Source of the DNA: a virus
Direction: 5' to 3' (one strand)
IMG/VR virus record: IMGVR_UViG_3300027963_000271
Location: 1-27,837 of that record
Length of the DNA: 27,837 bases
Shown: positions 1-6,879 of the stretch, one piece after another
Numbering within the stretch: position 1 is the stretch's first letter
Layout of the letters: every line of letters starts with the position of its first letter
Translations under genes and position numbers: made by a program
The notes under the pieces: generated by a model
Databases searched by the model: none
What the model was told of the DNA's origin: nothing
The model's input: the letters and a program-made list of their open reading frames with translations, nothing else

Positions 1-22
1 CTACCAACTGCTCCACTCCCCG
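1..22 (-). tRNA. 5' fragment of a tRNA gene, truncated by the window edge
   Basis: Read on the minus strand, the sequence starts CGGGGAG (acceptor 5' strand), then TG, then the D-stem GAGC, then the D-loop AGTTGGTAG. This is the canonical beginning of a tRNA. The C at position 1 and the TG-GAGC pattern resemble initiator tRNA or tRNA-Pro, but the anticodon lies outside the window, so the isotype cannot be named. It follows the tRNA-like element at 28-114 by only about 5 nt, which suggests a small tRNA cluster on the same transcript. Confidence 0.6.
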
Positions 23-27
23 CCTAG

Positions 28-114
28 GACGCCAAGAGGGGGTCGAACCCTCATCGCCGGCAGAGCCGGATTCTTCCGCGGCTGGGCGCGCCCAGCACTT
101 GAATTATTGGCGTC
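28..114 (-). ncRNA. tRNA-like cloverleaf element without a normal anticodon loop
   Basis: On the minus strand, GACGCCAA (114-107) pairs perfectly with TTGGCGTC (35-28), giving an 8-bp acceptor-like stem. The 3' strand of that stem directly follows a textbook T-arm: GAGGG, loop TTCGACC, CCCTC (52-36). A D-arm-like pairing ATTC/GAAT (104-101 with 73-70) encloses a 16-nt palindrome GCTGGGCGCGCCCAGC. Where an anticodon arm should be, there is a 5-bp hairpin CCGGC-TCT-GCCGG with only a 3-nt loop. No CCA is encoded. It could be a decayed tRNA, a class II tRNA that I have folded wrongly, or a tRNA mimic. The acceptor and T-arm are seen directly; the rest is a hand fold. Confidence 0.4.
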
Positions 115-120
115 GTCACA

Positions 121-297
121 TCACCGCCAGACAACCTTCCGCGCCACCCGCACAGGGGCCGTCGTCACCGTCACCGCCTTAGAGCACGCCCCGCCCACGC
201 AGGTCGTCGGCCTAGCGGTCGGCCGTCGGAACGGGCCGGCGTGGGCCGACGCCGACAAGATCACCAGAGCCACCACTGCGAGAAATCCATTTCGCAT
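121..297 (-). CDS. small exported Cys-containing basic peptide
   Basis: A 58-residue product starting at ATG 297, preceded by GGAG about 7 nt upstream. Residues 1-20 form a classic signal peptide: MRNG, a hydrophobic core FLAVVALVILS, and an A-H-A cleavage motif before GPF. The predicted mature part is about 38 residues, basic and rich in Thr, Arg and Val, with a C-V-G-G-A-C motif (residues 33-38) that could form a disulphide or bind a metal. It is the last protein of the early operon. It lies in the same frame as the upstream DUF551 gene with no stop between them, so it may be made alone from its own ribosome site or as the tail of a longer protein. The function is unknown; a periplasmic or envelope role such as superinfection exclusion is conceivable. 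Confidence 0.5.
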   Translation of the reverse strand: MRNGFLAVVALVILSASAHAGPFRRPTARPTTCVGGACSKAVTVTTAPVRVARKVVWR

Positions 298-501
298 CAC
301 GTCACTCCGTTGAGGCGGTCTTGGCAGCGGCATCCACCACAACGGCAGATACCCCGCCTCGACCAATTGCGGGCGTGGATACAGCCACGCCACCCCGTCG
401 AACACATCCGAAATCGCACACACCGGCCACGATTTGCCGTCACTCACCAGACAATCCTGCTGGTGTTCTGGCGGGTCTTCGTCGATTCGTCGCCACATCA
501 T
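121..501 (-). CDS. DUF551-type small protein, reading through into the exported peptide
   Basis: The first 63 residues look like the DUF551 family of small phage proteins: an opening M-W-R-R-I-D-E-D-P-P, a central D-G-K-S-W-P, and the family's usual ending W-W-M-P-L-P-R-P-P. DUF551 proteins normally stop close to this W-M-P-L-P motif. Here the frame stays open for 63 more residues and runs through the signal peptide of the exported peptide at 297. The start ATG (501) overlaps the stop of dnaN in an ATGA, so translation is probably coupled. The molecular function of DUF551 is unknown to me. A genuine fusion would place a hydrophobic segment in mid-protein; two separate products from overlapping starts seem more likely. 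Confidence 0.6.
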   Translation of the reverse strand: MMWRRIDEDPPEHQQDCLVSDGKSWPVCAISDVFDGVAWLYPRPQLVEAGYLPLWWMPLPRPPQRSDVMRNGFLAVVALVILSASAHAGPFRRPTARPTTCVGGACSKAVTVTTAPVRVARKVVWR

Positions 502-1640
502 TCCGCCGCCAACGGCATCACCACCGCCAAGGCGTCATCGTGACGCATCACCACGGCGCTCTCCGCGTCGGTGGCGAAAACCTCAATGATTGCACCCGGG
601 TCAACATTGCGGAGCCAGCCGCCCACGAACGTTGGATCGAGCCGCACCGTGGCCTTTATCCCCGCCATGGTGAGCTCGGCCGTCACGGTCGACTCGCCGT
701 AGTCCGCCGAACGCGCCGACAACATCAGACCGTTGTCGACGAACGTGAACTGCACGCCGCGGCTCGTCTCGTTGACGACAATTGACGCCTGCCGAACAGC
801 CGCGAGCAGCTCGCCGGCCGTCACCTCGGCGTGGGCCGGCGGTGCCTTGAAAACCTTGTCCTCACCGGTGCCGAAATCCGGCCGAATGTTCTTGGGGATC
901 ACGTCGGCCCACTTCGGGAATCGGCCGTCGAGCAGTCTGGCCCAGAGCGTGACGCCGTCCATGTCGGCCACCAGCTCGTTGCCGGCGAGGCTGAGCTGGA
1001 TCGCGTCATCGGCGTTGACCGCCGCCAATTTGGCTAACGTGTTGATGGCGTGGGCCGGGATGATGCACGACGCGTCATCCACCGCCTGGTCCACCTCGGC
1101 GTAGGCCACGTGCAGCCTCCGGCCGTCCGTTGCCACGAACGCCACGTCGCCCTTCTTCTGCTCGACCAGCACACCACCGAGGGCGTAGCGGCTGGAGTCA
1201 TCGTCGGTGGCTCCGACGACGCTCTTGACCACGCGGCAGAACTGGTCGACCGGGAGCCGAAGGAACGGCTTGCCGGCGTCGTCGCCACGCTCAGGCCATT
1301 CGCCGTCAATCACCGGCAGCGTCCACTGGCCGCGGCCGGCTGTGATCCGCACGTTGCTGCCGTCACGGGCAAACGACACGTCACCCACGGCCATGCCCGC
1401 GATTGCCGCCAGCCGGGCATGCGGCACGACAAACGGCTCGTAGTCGGCCCCCTCGAGGTCGACGAGCACCCGCAGCTCACCGTTGAACGCCTCGGCCCCG
1501 TAGGCCCCGAGCCGCACGCCGGAAAACGTCGCGTGCTTCGCGCTGATCGCCGGCGCCACCGCGGTCAGAGCCGCGCGCAGGTCCGGTGCCGGAATCGTCC
1601 AGGCCGTTGTCGGCCGTCTCGTCTTTGTCGATGTCGTCAT
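498..1640 (-). CDS. dnaN: phage-encoded DNA polymerase III beta subunit (sliding clamp)
   Basis: The 380-residue product has the full length and three-domain layout of bacterial beta clamps (E. coli 366). The domain II signature S-R-Y-A-L-G-G-V-L-V-E-Q followed by V-A-F-V-A-T-D-G-R-R-L is diagnostic. Domain III runs from about residue 275 (GELLAAVRQASIVVNE) to the C-terminal VVMPLA, which corresponds to the end that forms the partner-binding pocket. A beta clamp is a homodimeric ring that tethers the polymerase to DNA. The start at 1640 has an AAGGGG ribosome site. It follows the initiator gene by 15 nt and precedes DUF551 with an ATGA overlap. No clamp loader or polymerase is in the window, so it would have to use host or off-window partners. 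The N-terminal domain looks more divergent than domains II and III. Confidence 0.93.
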   Translation of the reverse strand: MTTSTKTRRPTTAWTIPAPDLRAALTAVAPAISAKHATFSGVRLGAYGAEAFNGELRVLVDLEGADYEPFVVPHARLAAIAGMAVGDVSFARDGSNVRITAGRGQWTLPVIDGEWPERGDDAGKPFLRLPVDQFCRVVKSVVGATDDDSSRYALGGVLVEQKKGDVAFVATDGRRLHVAYAEVDQAVDDASCIIPAHAINTLAKLAAVNADDAIQLSLAGNELVADMDGVTLWARLLDGRFPKWADVIPKNIRPDFGTGEDKVFKAPPAHAEVTAGELLAAVRQASIVVNETSRGVQFTFVDNGLMLSARSADYGESTVTAELTMAGIKATVRLDPTFVGGWLRNVDPGAIIEVFATDAESAVVMRHDDALAVVMPLAAE

Positions 1641-1655
1641 GGAATCCCCTTTTGG

Positions 1656-2570
1656 TTACTGATACCGCTTCACCAGAGCCTCGCTGAGAGGCTTTGGCTC
1701 TCCTTGCCGCTCTTTCCTCGCGTTCTCCCGGTCAGCCCGTAGAGCGGCCTGCTGGGCCGCGTGGCGCTTGGCGCGGGAAAACTCCTCGTCGGTCATAGGT
1801 CGACCGTCAAACTCGGGACGCGGGATGCGCACTACGGGCGGACTACCGCCAGGCCGGATTCCCGGCTCACGATGGGTTCCCCCACGGTCCTGGCAGCGAG
1901 AGAACCACGTTGTCGTGATCCAGCGCCGCCAACTCGACTTGGTGGCCTTCTTGGGGTTCGCTTTTAGCCACTGATGGGCCTTGGCAAGCTCGACGGGCAG
2001 GTCAGCCGCCGGATACGCCTTTGACCATTCCGCATGGTCCGCGTCGGTGATTCCCTCCCAGCCGTTGTCCGCAGACCACCGAAGCGGATCGGCCGGCTTT
2101 GAGCGTCGCCGCGGCTGCGGCGTGCTCAGAGCACTAGAGGTGGAAGGATTAGAGGAAGGACAAGAAGACAAAGAAGGAAAAGAAGGAAGAGCGCAATTTG
2201 ACACGGGAAATAATTGCTCGCCGTGAAAGTTCACGGCTTGCCCATCTTCACACGACGGGAAGCCCTCCGAGGCCTCGGAAGGGTGGCACCGCTGATGCAC
2301 CCGGAACCGTGGGATCTCGAGGAACGATCCAGTGCCGACTTGGTAGATCACGACCAGGCCGCGGGCCACAAGCTGCCCAAACATCGGGACGATGTCGAAC
2401 GAGTCGTATGGGAACAGCTCGGCCTTGATCCGCAGGGGCCGGTACTCCATCCGGCCATCGGCGTCGGCCAGCGTCCACAGGCCGGCAAACAGGAGCCGGG
2501 CAACGGGATCGCAAGACGCAACGTCTTCGTTCTTGAAGAAGCCCGGCTTGATGTTTCGTGTTCGTGCCAT
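1656..2570 (-). CDS. phage replication initiator / primosome (DnaD- or O-like) protein
   Basis: The 304-residue product begins MARTRNIKPGFFKNEDVA and continues with L-L-F-A-G-L-W-T-L-A-D-A-D-G-R, the N-terminal winged-helix pattern shared by many phage replisome-organiser proteins. Residues of about 120-160 are a Ser/Pro-rich linker. The C-terminal part (around residues 165-225) has W-x-x-I-T-D-x-D...W...Y-P and W-L-K-A-N-P-K-K-A-T-K-S-S-W-R-R-W-I, a module often found at the C-terminus of such proteins and thought to recruit the helicase loader. It probably binds the phage origin and loads the host replicative helicase. It lies directly upstream of the sliding clamp. The AT-rich, purine-biased linker DNA (2140-2210) could be part of an origin, but I see no clear iterons. 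Confidence 0.7.
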   Translation of the reverse strand: MARTRNIKPGFFKNEDVASCDPVARLLFAGLWTLADADGRMEYRPLRIKAELFPYDSFDIVPMFGQLVARGLVVIYQVGTGSFLEIPRFRVHQRCHPSEASEGFPSCEDGQAVNFHGEQLFPVSNCALPSFPSLSSCPSSNPSTSSALSTPQPRRRSKPADPLRWSADNGWEGITDADHAEWSKAYPAADLPVELAKAHQWLKANPKKATKSSWRRWITTTWFSRCQDRGGTHREPGIRPGGSPPVVRIPRPEFDGRPMTDEEFSRAKRHAAQQAALRADRENARKERQGEPKPLSEALVKRYQ

Positions 2571-2591
2571 CCGTGATCACCAATAGTCTCG

Positions 2592-2831
2592 TCACCCGCC
2601 AGTAATCCGCAGCCCTGTGCGTTGCCTAGGCGTTATCACAGAAGCCTTAGACGGCGGCCGGCTGCACTCACACCGGTCGCACACCAACTCTCCAGGCTGT
2701 TTCAAAAACTTCTCAGCAGTGCTGAAATCGATCCGAATTGCCTCTTTGCACAACCCGCAGAAACCCCTCCGAAACCTGGACCCAGCGATAGCAGGGAACG
2801 TCGCGTCGAGCATCCGCTGGAACTTAGTCAC
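2592..2831 (-). CDS. small zinc-ribbon protein
   Basis: A 79-residue product using a GTG start at 2831 that overlaps the preceding stop as GTGA. A GGAGGG ribosome site lies about 5 nt upstream and decides this start over the in-frame GTG at 2843. Two cysteine pairs, C-G-L-C and C-D-R-C, spaced about 25 residues apart form a zinc-ribbon, followed by one more C and a Pro-rich tail. Such proteins bind DNA, RNA or protein partners; the role here is unknown. Its position between the winged-helix-like protein and the initiator suggests a DNA-metabolism function. Confidence 0.65.
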   Translation of the reverse strand: MTKFQRMLDATFPAIAGSRFRRGFCGLCKEAIRIDFSTAEKFLKQPGELVCDRCECSRPPSKASVITPRQRTGLRITGG

Positions 2832-3154
2832 ACCACCCTCCACACCGGTTGCCGCCTAGCATGACTCCGCGGGCTCTGGCTCTTGGCCATTCGCCCCGTC
2901 TCCGTGATCGTGCCCTGCTTGGCAAGCGCCATCGTGAGCGCCCCCCAGCCGTTGTGGTGTTCAGGCCCAATCCCGTGCCGCTCGCAGACGACGCGGAACG
3001 ATTCGGCCAGCACCTCTTGGCCGGCGAGCTCGGCACGTACGACCGCAGAGGCTCGCTCGATCCAGTCGGCACCGCCGACAGCCGCCAGGGCCACGTCGCG
3101 GGCACGTTCGCCGGCATCTAGATCGAAATAGGTCTGACCGTTGAATGTGGTCAT
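2828..3154 (-). CDS. phage protein with winged-helix-like C-terminal half
   Basis: A 108-residue product. It starts with an ATGA overlap on the methyltransferase stop and ends with a GTGA overlap on the zinc-ribbon gene. The N-terminal half is helical and acidic (D-L-D-A-G-E-R-A-R-D-V-A). The C-terminal part carries G-I-G-P-E-H-H-N-G-W-G-A-L-T-M-A-L-A-K-Q-G, then T-G-R-M-A-K-S-Q-S-P-R-S-H-A-R-R and V-W-R, a pattern I recognise in small proteins near replication genes of many phages (ending ...S-x-x-P-x-x-H-x-R-x-x-x-V-W-R). The predicted topology is compatible with a winged helix binding DNA. No function is established that I can name. Confidence 0.6.
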   Translation of the reverse strand: MTTFNGQTYFDLDAGERARDVALAAVGGADWIERASAVVRAELAGQEVLAESFRVVCERHGIGPEHHNGWGALTMALAKQGTITETGRMAKSQSPRSHARRQPVWRVV

Positions 3155-4041
3155 GCCGTCACCGTGTCAAAGAGGGTTTTGCTGTTCTGCTCGTGAACCT
3201 TCCGAGCCTTGGCGAGATTCTTCATGGCCTGGGAGTGGTACTCCGGCTTGAGTTCGCAGCCGTAGAACCGCCGACCACGCTGGAGCGACACGTAGCCCTC
3301 GGAGCCGATGCCCGTGAAAGGCGAGAACACCAGCTCCCCCGGATTCGTGTAGAGCCTCACCACGCGATCAATCACGCCAAGCTGGAGCGGGCAAATGTGC
3401 CGGGTGTCTTCCTCTGAGCGAGCCTCTCGGACGTTCAGCGTGTCCGTCTCTTTAATGTCGCCCCAGCAGCACTCCGCCCAGTCAATCCACTCGTTCCGCG
3501 ACACTTCGCCCTCGGAGTCAACGGCAATCGAATTGTCGCCTGGAGCACGGAACTTAATGAGATAGTCGGCAAGAGCACCACGCTGCCGGGCTCGATCCGA
3601 CTCAAGTCCCGAAAACTGCAATTCTCGGCTCTTGGTCCGAATCGCTTGTGCCTGCGGATTTTTGCGGATGGCCCAGTCGTACTCGTAGACGAGGCCGGCA
3701 CGCTCACCCATTCGGATGTTGATCCCGCGGTAGTCGTGCAGCCCAACTTCGCCGCTTCGCTTCAACCGCGGAATCTGCATCACGTGGACGATGCACGCCC
3801 GCCCTGGCTTCAGCACTCGACGGAGGCCGGCGTAGAACCACCCGAGGTGGAGCTTGGCTTCCCCGCGGAGATCCTCGCTGTTCCCGATGTCCTCTGGTTT
3901 CGACGTGTACGAAAACAGGCTCGGGAACGGCGGAGAGAACACGGAGAAATCTACGCTGGCGGGAGGCATCACCTCGAGCATGTGGGGGATGCAGTCGCCA
4001 TGATGAACGGCGTATTGTTGCTTGTCACTTAGAAGAGTCAC
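3151..4041 (-). CDS. N4/N6 DNA methyltransferase (beta-type)
   Basis: The chosen start is GTG 4041 (296 residues) because AGGAGG lies 9 nt upstream, inside the end of the helicase gene. An in-frame ATG farther upstream would add 22 residues without such a site. Residues 36-39 are S-P-P-F, the catalytic motif IV of N4-cytosine or N6-adenine methylases, preceded by H-G-D-C. Near the C-terminus F-S-P-F-T-G-I-G-S-E-G is the AdoMet-binding motif I. The order IV before I defines the beta permutation. It modifies phage DNA, most likely against host restriction. It overlaps the SNF2 helicase gene by 17 nt, so the two are translationally coupled. No cognate nuclease is visible. Confidence 0.88.
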   Translation of the reverse strand: MTLLSDKQQYAVHHGDCIPHMLEVMPPASVDFSVFSPPFPSLFSYTSKPEDIGNSEDLRGEAKLHLGWFYAGLRRVLKPGRACIVHVMQIPRLKRSGEVGLHDYRGINIRMGERAGLVYEYDWAIRKNPQAQAIRTKSRELQFSGLESDRARQRGALADYLIKFRAPGDNSIAVDSEGEVSRNEWIDWAECCWGDIKETDTLNVREARSEEDTRHICPLQLGVIDRVVRLYTNPGELVFSPFTGIGSEGYVSLQRGRRFYGCELKPEYHSQAMKNLAKARKVHEQNSKTLFDTVTA

Positions 4042-5479
4042 GGAACATAGCCTCCTGCTCGCGGGTATCGGCATCCACTCGACGTGCCTTCCGGAGCACG
4101 TTGTCAACCATCGGCCGTTCGACTTCGGTGATCGGGATATGCACGTTCAAGGGCCGCGTCGAGCCGACACGATTGGAACGCTTCACCGCCTGGTAATATT
4201 CCTCGTAAGAGTCCTGAAGACCGGAGAAGACTTGCCGAGTGCAGACCTGAAGATTCAGGCCGAAGCCAAGGATCTTCGGCTTGGATATCAGCACCCGAAC
4301 GCGGCCTGCCTTGAAGTCATCGACAAGCCGCTGACGCTCTTCCGGAGGTGTCGAGCCGTCAATGCTGGCAGCTCCTGGGATTACTTCCGCCAGCATGTCT
4401 TGCTCGTCGTTGTACTTGCACCACACGAGCGTTGATTCGTCCGGCCACGACGCGATCAGGTCACGGATAAAAGCAGGCTTCGTCGAGCGGTCGCACTTCG
4501 CCATTCGCGACAGCTTCGCCCTGCTCGTGATTCCCCCAAGGCTCGTGACGAACAGTTGGCCCGTCTCGCCTTGAATGGCCTTGTTCTGTTCATCTGAGAG
4601 ATCCACGTCGTGAATGTGGACGTGAATCGGAGGGATCGTCGAGACGTTGTCTTTCCATCCGTACGTGCTCGGATCGGTCAGGAAGATGCACCAATGAGAC
4701 AACGCACAATAGAACGGCCGCAGAGCGTGCGGCTTGAGTTCCCACCGCTCATTTGTCTGGCCGCGATTCACGAAGAAACGAGCCAGGAATGAGTTAACGT
4801 TCGGAAAGGCGTCGAGAAACACAGCGTGATTGGCGTACTCGATCCGGTCGTTCGGGGCGGGCGTTCCGGTCAGTGCCAGCTTGTACGGCACTCCGGCTCC
4901 AAGCCGCAGACAAACCTGCCCCCACTTCCCGTAGTGGCTCTTCAGCATCGACGACTCGTCAAGGATTAGACCGGCGAGGTTGCCGTCGGGCGTGTCGTCG
5001 CGGAGAGCGTCGTAGTTGGTGATTCCGAGCCGTCCGCCTGGCTTCGTGAGCCACTCGGCGAGGTCTTTTGCGGCAACCTGTTCGACGGGCAGCTTGCTGC
5101 CGTAGAACTTGGCCGCCTCGGCAACCGTCTGGCCGACGACCATCAACGGGCAGACGATCAGCGTCGGCTTGTCTGGACACGCCTTCCGCACGTGGCGAGC
5201 GAACTCCAGAAGCATTAGCGTTTTCCCAAGCCCGCAGTCTGCGAAGATCGCAAACTTCCGCTTTTGAATCGCCGTCCGCACGATGTCCCGCTGGTAGTCG
5301 AACAGGCCGGATTTTGCCCGGTATCCCACAGCGGCCGGCTCTTCGGTGTGAATCCCGAGCAGCGAGGCGTACTCGTCTGGCACTACAGCCATTCGCCCGT
5401 GAATCTCGTACCGCGGGAGCTGCTTGATGGCGATGAACTGGCGGTATCCATCAATGCTGTTGTCTAGATGCACAATCAC
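4025..5479 (-). CDS. SNF2-family superfamily 2 helicase / DNA translocase
   Basis: A 484-residue product with two RecA-like lobes. Q-motif region F-D-Y-Q-R-D (60-65); Walker A A-D-C-G-L-G-K-T (80-87); motif II L-I-L-D-E-S-S (171-177), a DEAH variant; motif III A-L-T-G-T-P-A-P-N (202-210); motif V G-F-G-L-N-L-Q; motif VI Q-A-V-K-R-S-N-R-V-G near residue 440. It should use ATP to move along double-stranded DNA or remodel protein-DNA complexes. Phages often carry this helicase next to a DNA methylase, as here with a 17-nt overlap, and such pairs may act in replication, recombination or anti-restriction. The start overlaps the preceding gene's reading direction as ATGA. Confidence 0.92.
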   Translation of the reverse strand: MIVHLDNSIDGYRQFIAIKQLPRYEIHGRMAVVPDEYASLLGIHTEEPAAVGYRAKSGLFDYQRDIVRTAIQKRKFAIFADCGLGKTLMLLEFARHVRKACPDKPTLIVCPLMVVGQTVAEAAKFYGSKLPVEQVAAKDLAEWLTKPGGRLGITNYDALRDDTPDGNLAGLILDESSMLKSHYGKWGQVCLRLGAGVPYKLALTGTPAPNDRIEYANHAVFLDAFPNVNSFLARFFVNRGQTNERWELKPHALRPFYCALSHWCIFLTDPSTYGWKDNVSTIPPIHVHIHDVDLSDEQNKAIQGETGQLFVTSLGGITSRAKLSRMAKCDRSTKPAFIRDLIASWPDESTLVWCKYNDEQDMLAEVIPGAASIDGSTPPEERQRLVDDFKAGRVRVLISKPKILGFGLNLQVCTRQVFSGLQDSYEEYYQAVKRSNRVGSTRPLNVHIPITEVERPMVDNVLRKARRVDADTREQEAMFRDSSK

Positions 5480-5739
5480 TTTTGGGCCCTCCGCTCCGAC
5501 ATGACGAACACGTAGACCCAGAGCGACGCGTAGCCGGTCAGCCCGTAGCAGCCGCGGTTCTCAAGGGCGTAGTAGTGAACGTGCTGCTCGCCTAGCACCT
5601 TGAGGTGGTCAGGCAACTCCTCGACGCTGCCGATGTCGGTGTATGAGCCGTCAGCCGGCCCGCCGATCATCGGAGCAACCGTCTGCACCGGCTCTGGCGA
5701 GCCGTGCGGCACGTAGTGCCACCCGTCTGGAATGTTCAT
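5476..5739 (-). CDS. small phage protein with GGPADG motif
   Basis: An 87-residue product with ATGA overlaps on both sides (5736-5739 and 5476-5479). It contains P-M-I-G-G-P-A-D-G-S followed later by H-Y-Y-A-L-E and a hydrophobic stretch S-L-W-V-Y-V-F-V. The G-G-P-x-D-G segment with a downstream Tyr-rich strand is common in small phage proteins of unknown function and suggests a compact beta fold. There is no signal peptide. The function is unknown; co-translation with the helicase points to early expression. Confidence 0.6.
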   Translation of the reverse strand: MNIPDGWHYVPHGSPEPVQTVAPMIGGPADGSYTDIGSVEELPDHLKVLGEQHVHYYALENRGCYGLTGYASLWVYVFVMSERRAQK

Positions 5740-6080
5740 TCCGCCCCCCTTGATTGCATGATCACGCTGAACGCCTCTGCCGCCGCTTTCTGGTAGCGAA
5801 GGTGGCAGGCGTTCAACGCCTCGCTCACCATCCGCCGAGCGTGTGGCCGCTCCCGGTTTGCGCTCGCCCTGCCGACGTAGAACGCTGCTGTGACGAGCTC
5901 AGCCAGCTTTTTGTCTTTGCCGTAAATCTGCTGGAGTTGTGCAAACTCCCAATCACGCTCATGGGCAAAGCACCCAAACTCCTCGTCTCGGATGAACTTG
6001 GCCTTACGGTCCTGCTCGGCCTGGTCCTCCATGTAGTGCCGCCACGGGCCGTTGGCGGGATCTTGGTCAGGCTTCGACAT
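5736..6080 (-). CDS. charged helical early protein of unknown function
   Basis: The start is placed at ATG 6080 (114 residues, MSKPDQDPANG) because GGAGGAG lies 7 nt upstream within the end of recT; an earlier in-frame ATG at 6101 has no such support. The protein is highly charged and mostly helical: E-D-Q-A-E-Q-D-R-K-A-K-F-I-R-D-E-E at the N-terminus and A-A-F-Y-V-G-R-A-S-A-N-R-E-R-P-H-A-R-R in the middle. It overlaps recT by 14 nt and the next gene by ATGA. The position next to RecT suggests a recombination or replication accessory, but nothing specific supports an exonuclease. Confidence 0.55.
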   Translation of the reverse strand: MSKPDQDPANGPWRHYMEDQAEQDRKAKFIRDEEFGCFAHERDWEFAQLQQIYGKDKKLAELVTAAFYVGRASANRERPHARRMVSEALNACHLRYQKAAAEAFSVIMQSRGAE

Positions 6081-6879
6081 GGAGCTGCTCCTCCCATGCA
6101 TCGCCGCGGAGCAGTTCGGCCTTGCCGTTGGCCAGGCTCAGCAGCTCGTCGACGTTCGCCGCCGAGAAAACGCCTTCGGCGTGACGCTCGTTGATCGCCC
6201 TGGCGATCTGGTCGAGCTGCTTGATGGTCGAGGCCGAGTTGATCGCCAGCCGCGCCTTGCCGAGCCGGTCGTCGGCCGCCACGGGCTTCGACTCGAGACG
6301 CGGCTGCTCGGGCTTCTGTGGTGCCACGGGGGCCACGACATCGGCAGGGTAGTCCTGTGCCTCTTCACTGCAGATCAGCCCCTTGAGCACGTCAGGGAAG
6401 CCGTCCCTGAGGGCAAATCCGCGGGCCCGCAGCTGGAGCATGCGGCGGGGGTACTGCGTCCATGGGCCGGGCTTCGCCCACAGGCCGGCACGTTTTGCGT
6501 CGGCCACGCTGAACTGCACGACCGTTGCCGTGGGGTAGCCACGCCGCTTGGCCTCGCAGGTCGCCACGGCCTGGTCGTTCTCGCCCTCGACGCGCTCCCG
6601 CACGTACTCGCACACCGAGCTGCCCATCACAAGTGCCAGGGCAGCATCGCCCCACACAGCCGGCCGGCCGTTGATCACGGCAATCGACTGCACCGACTGC
6701 ATCGGCCCGAGGCCGATCTCAGCCCCGTGCTGGATTGCCAGCAGGCAGTCTTCGGGCCGGCCCTTGAAATCCTTTGGCGCGAACTGGCTAGACGCCAGCA
6801 GCTTCCCGAACTTCATCCCCTCGTCGACCGTGTGGAGCGTGAGGCCCCGCGGCTCGGTCGTGGTCAGTCCTGTTGTCAT
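6067..6879 (-). CDS. recT: RecT-family single-strand annealing protein
   Basis: A 270-residue product. The conserved core is clear: L-L-A-S-S-Q-F-A-P-K-D-F-K-G-R-P-E-D-C, then I-Q-H-G-A-E-I-G-L-G-P-M-Q-S-V-Q-S-I, then V-I-N-G-R-P-A-V-W-G-D-A-A-L-A-L-V (residues about 26-83). The middle segment W-T-Q-Y-P-R-R-M-L-Q-L-R-A-R-G-F-A-L-R is the usual RecT arginine-rich motif. The C-terminal third is a variable linker plus small helical domain. RecT coats single-stranded DNA and pairs it with complementary strands during recombination-dependent replication. A GGGGGAG ribosome site precedes the ATG. No RecE-type exonuclease or SSB is recognisable next to it. Confidence 0.88.
   Translation of the reverse strand: MTTGLTTTEPRGLTLHTVDEGMKFGKLLASSQFAPKDFKGRPEDCLLAIQHGAEIGLGPMQSVQSIAVINGRPAVWGDAALALVMGSSVCEYVRERVEGENDQAVATCEAKRRGYPTATVVQFSVADAKRAGLWAKPGPWTQYPRRMLQLRARGFALRDGFPDVLKGLICSEEAQDYPADVVAPVAPQKPEQPRLESKPVAADDRLGKARLAINSASTIKQLDQIARAINERHAEGVFSAANVDELLSLANGKAELLRGDAWEEQLHVEA

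Noticed and set aside
28-114. Attachment site attP/attB in the tRNA-like region
   Set aside because: No matching core was found near the integrase gene, so there is no evidence for a direct repeat within the window.
2140-2210. Purine/pyrimidine-biased stretch in the initiator gene as a replication origin
   Set aside because: The bias is explained by codons for a Ser/Pro linker; no iterons or DnaA-like boxes could be identified, so an origin is only a possibility.
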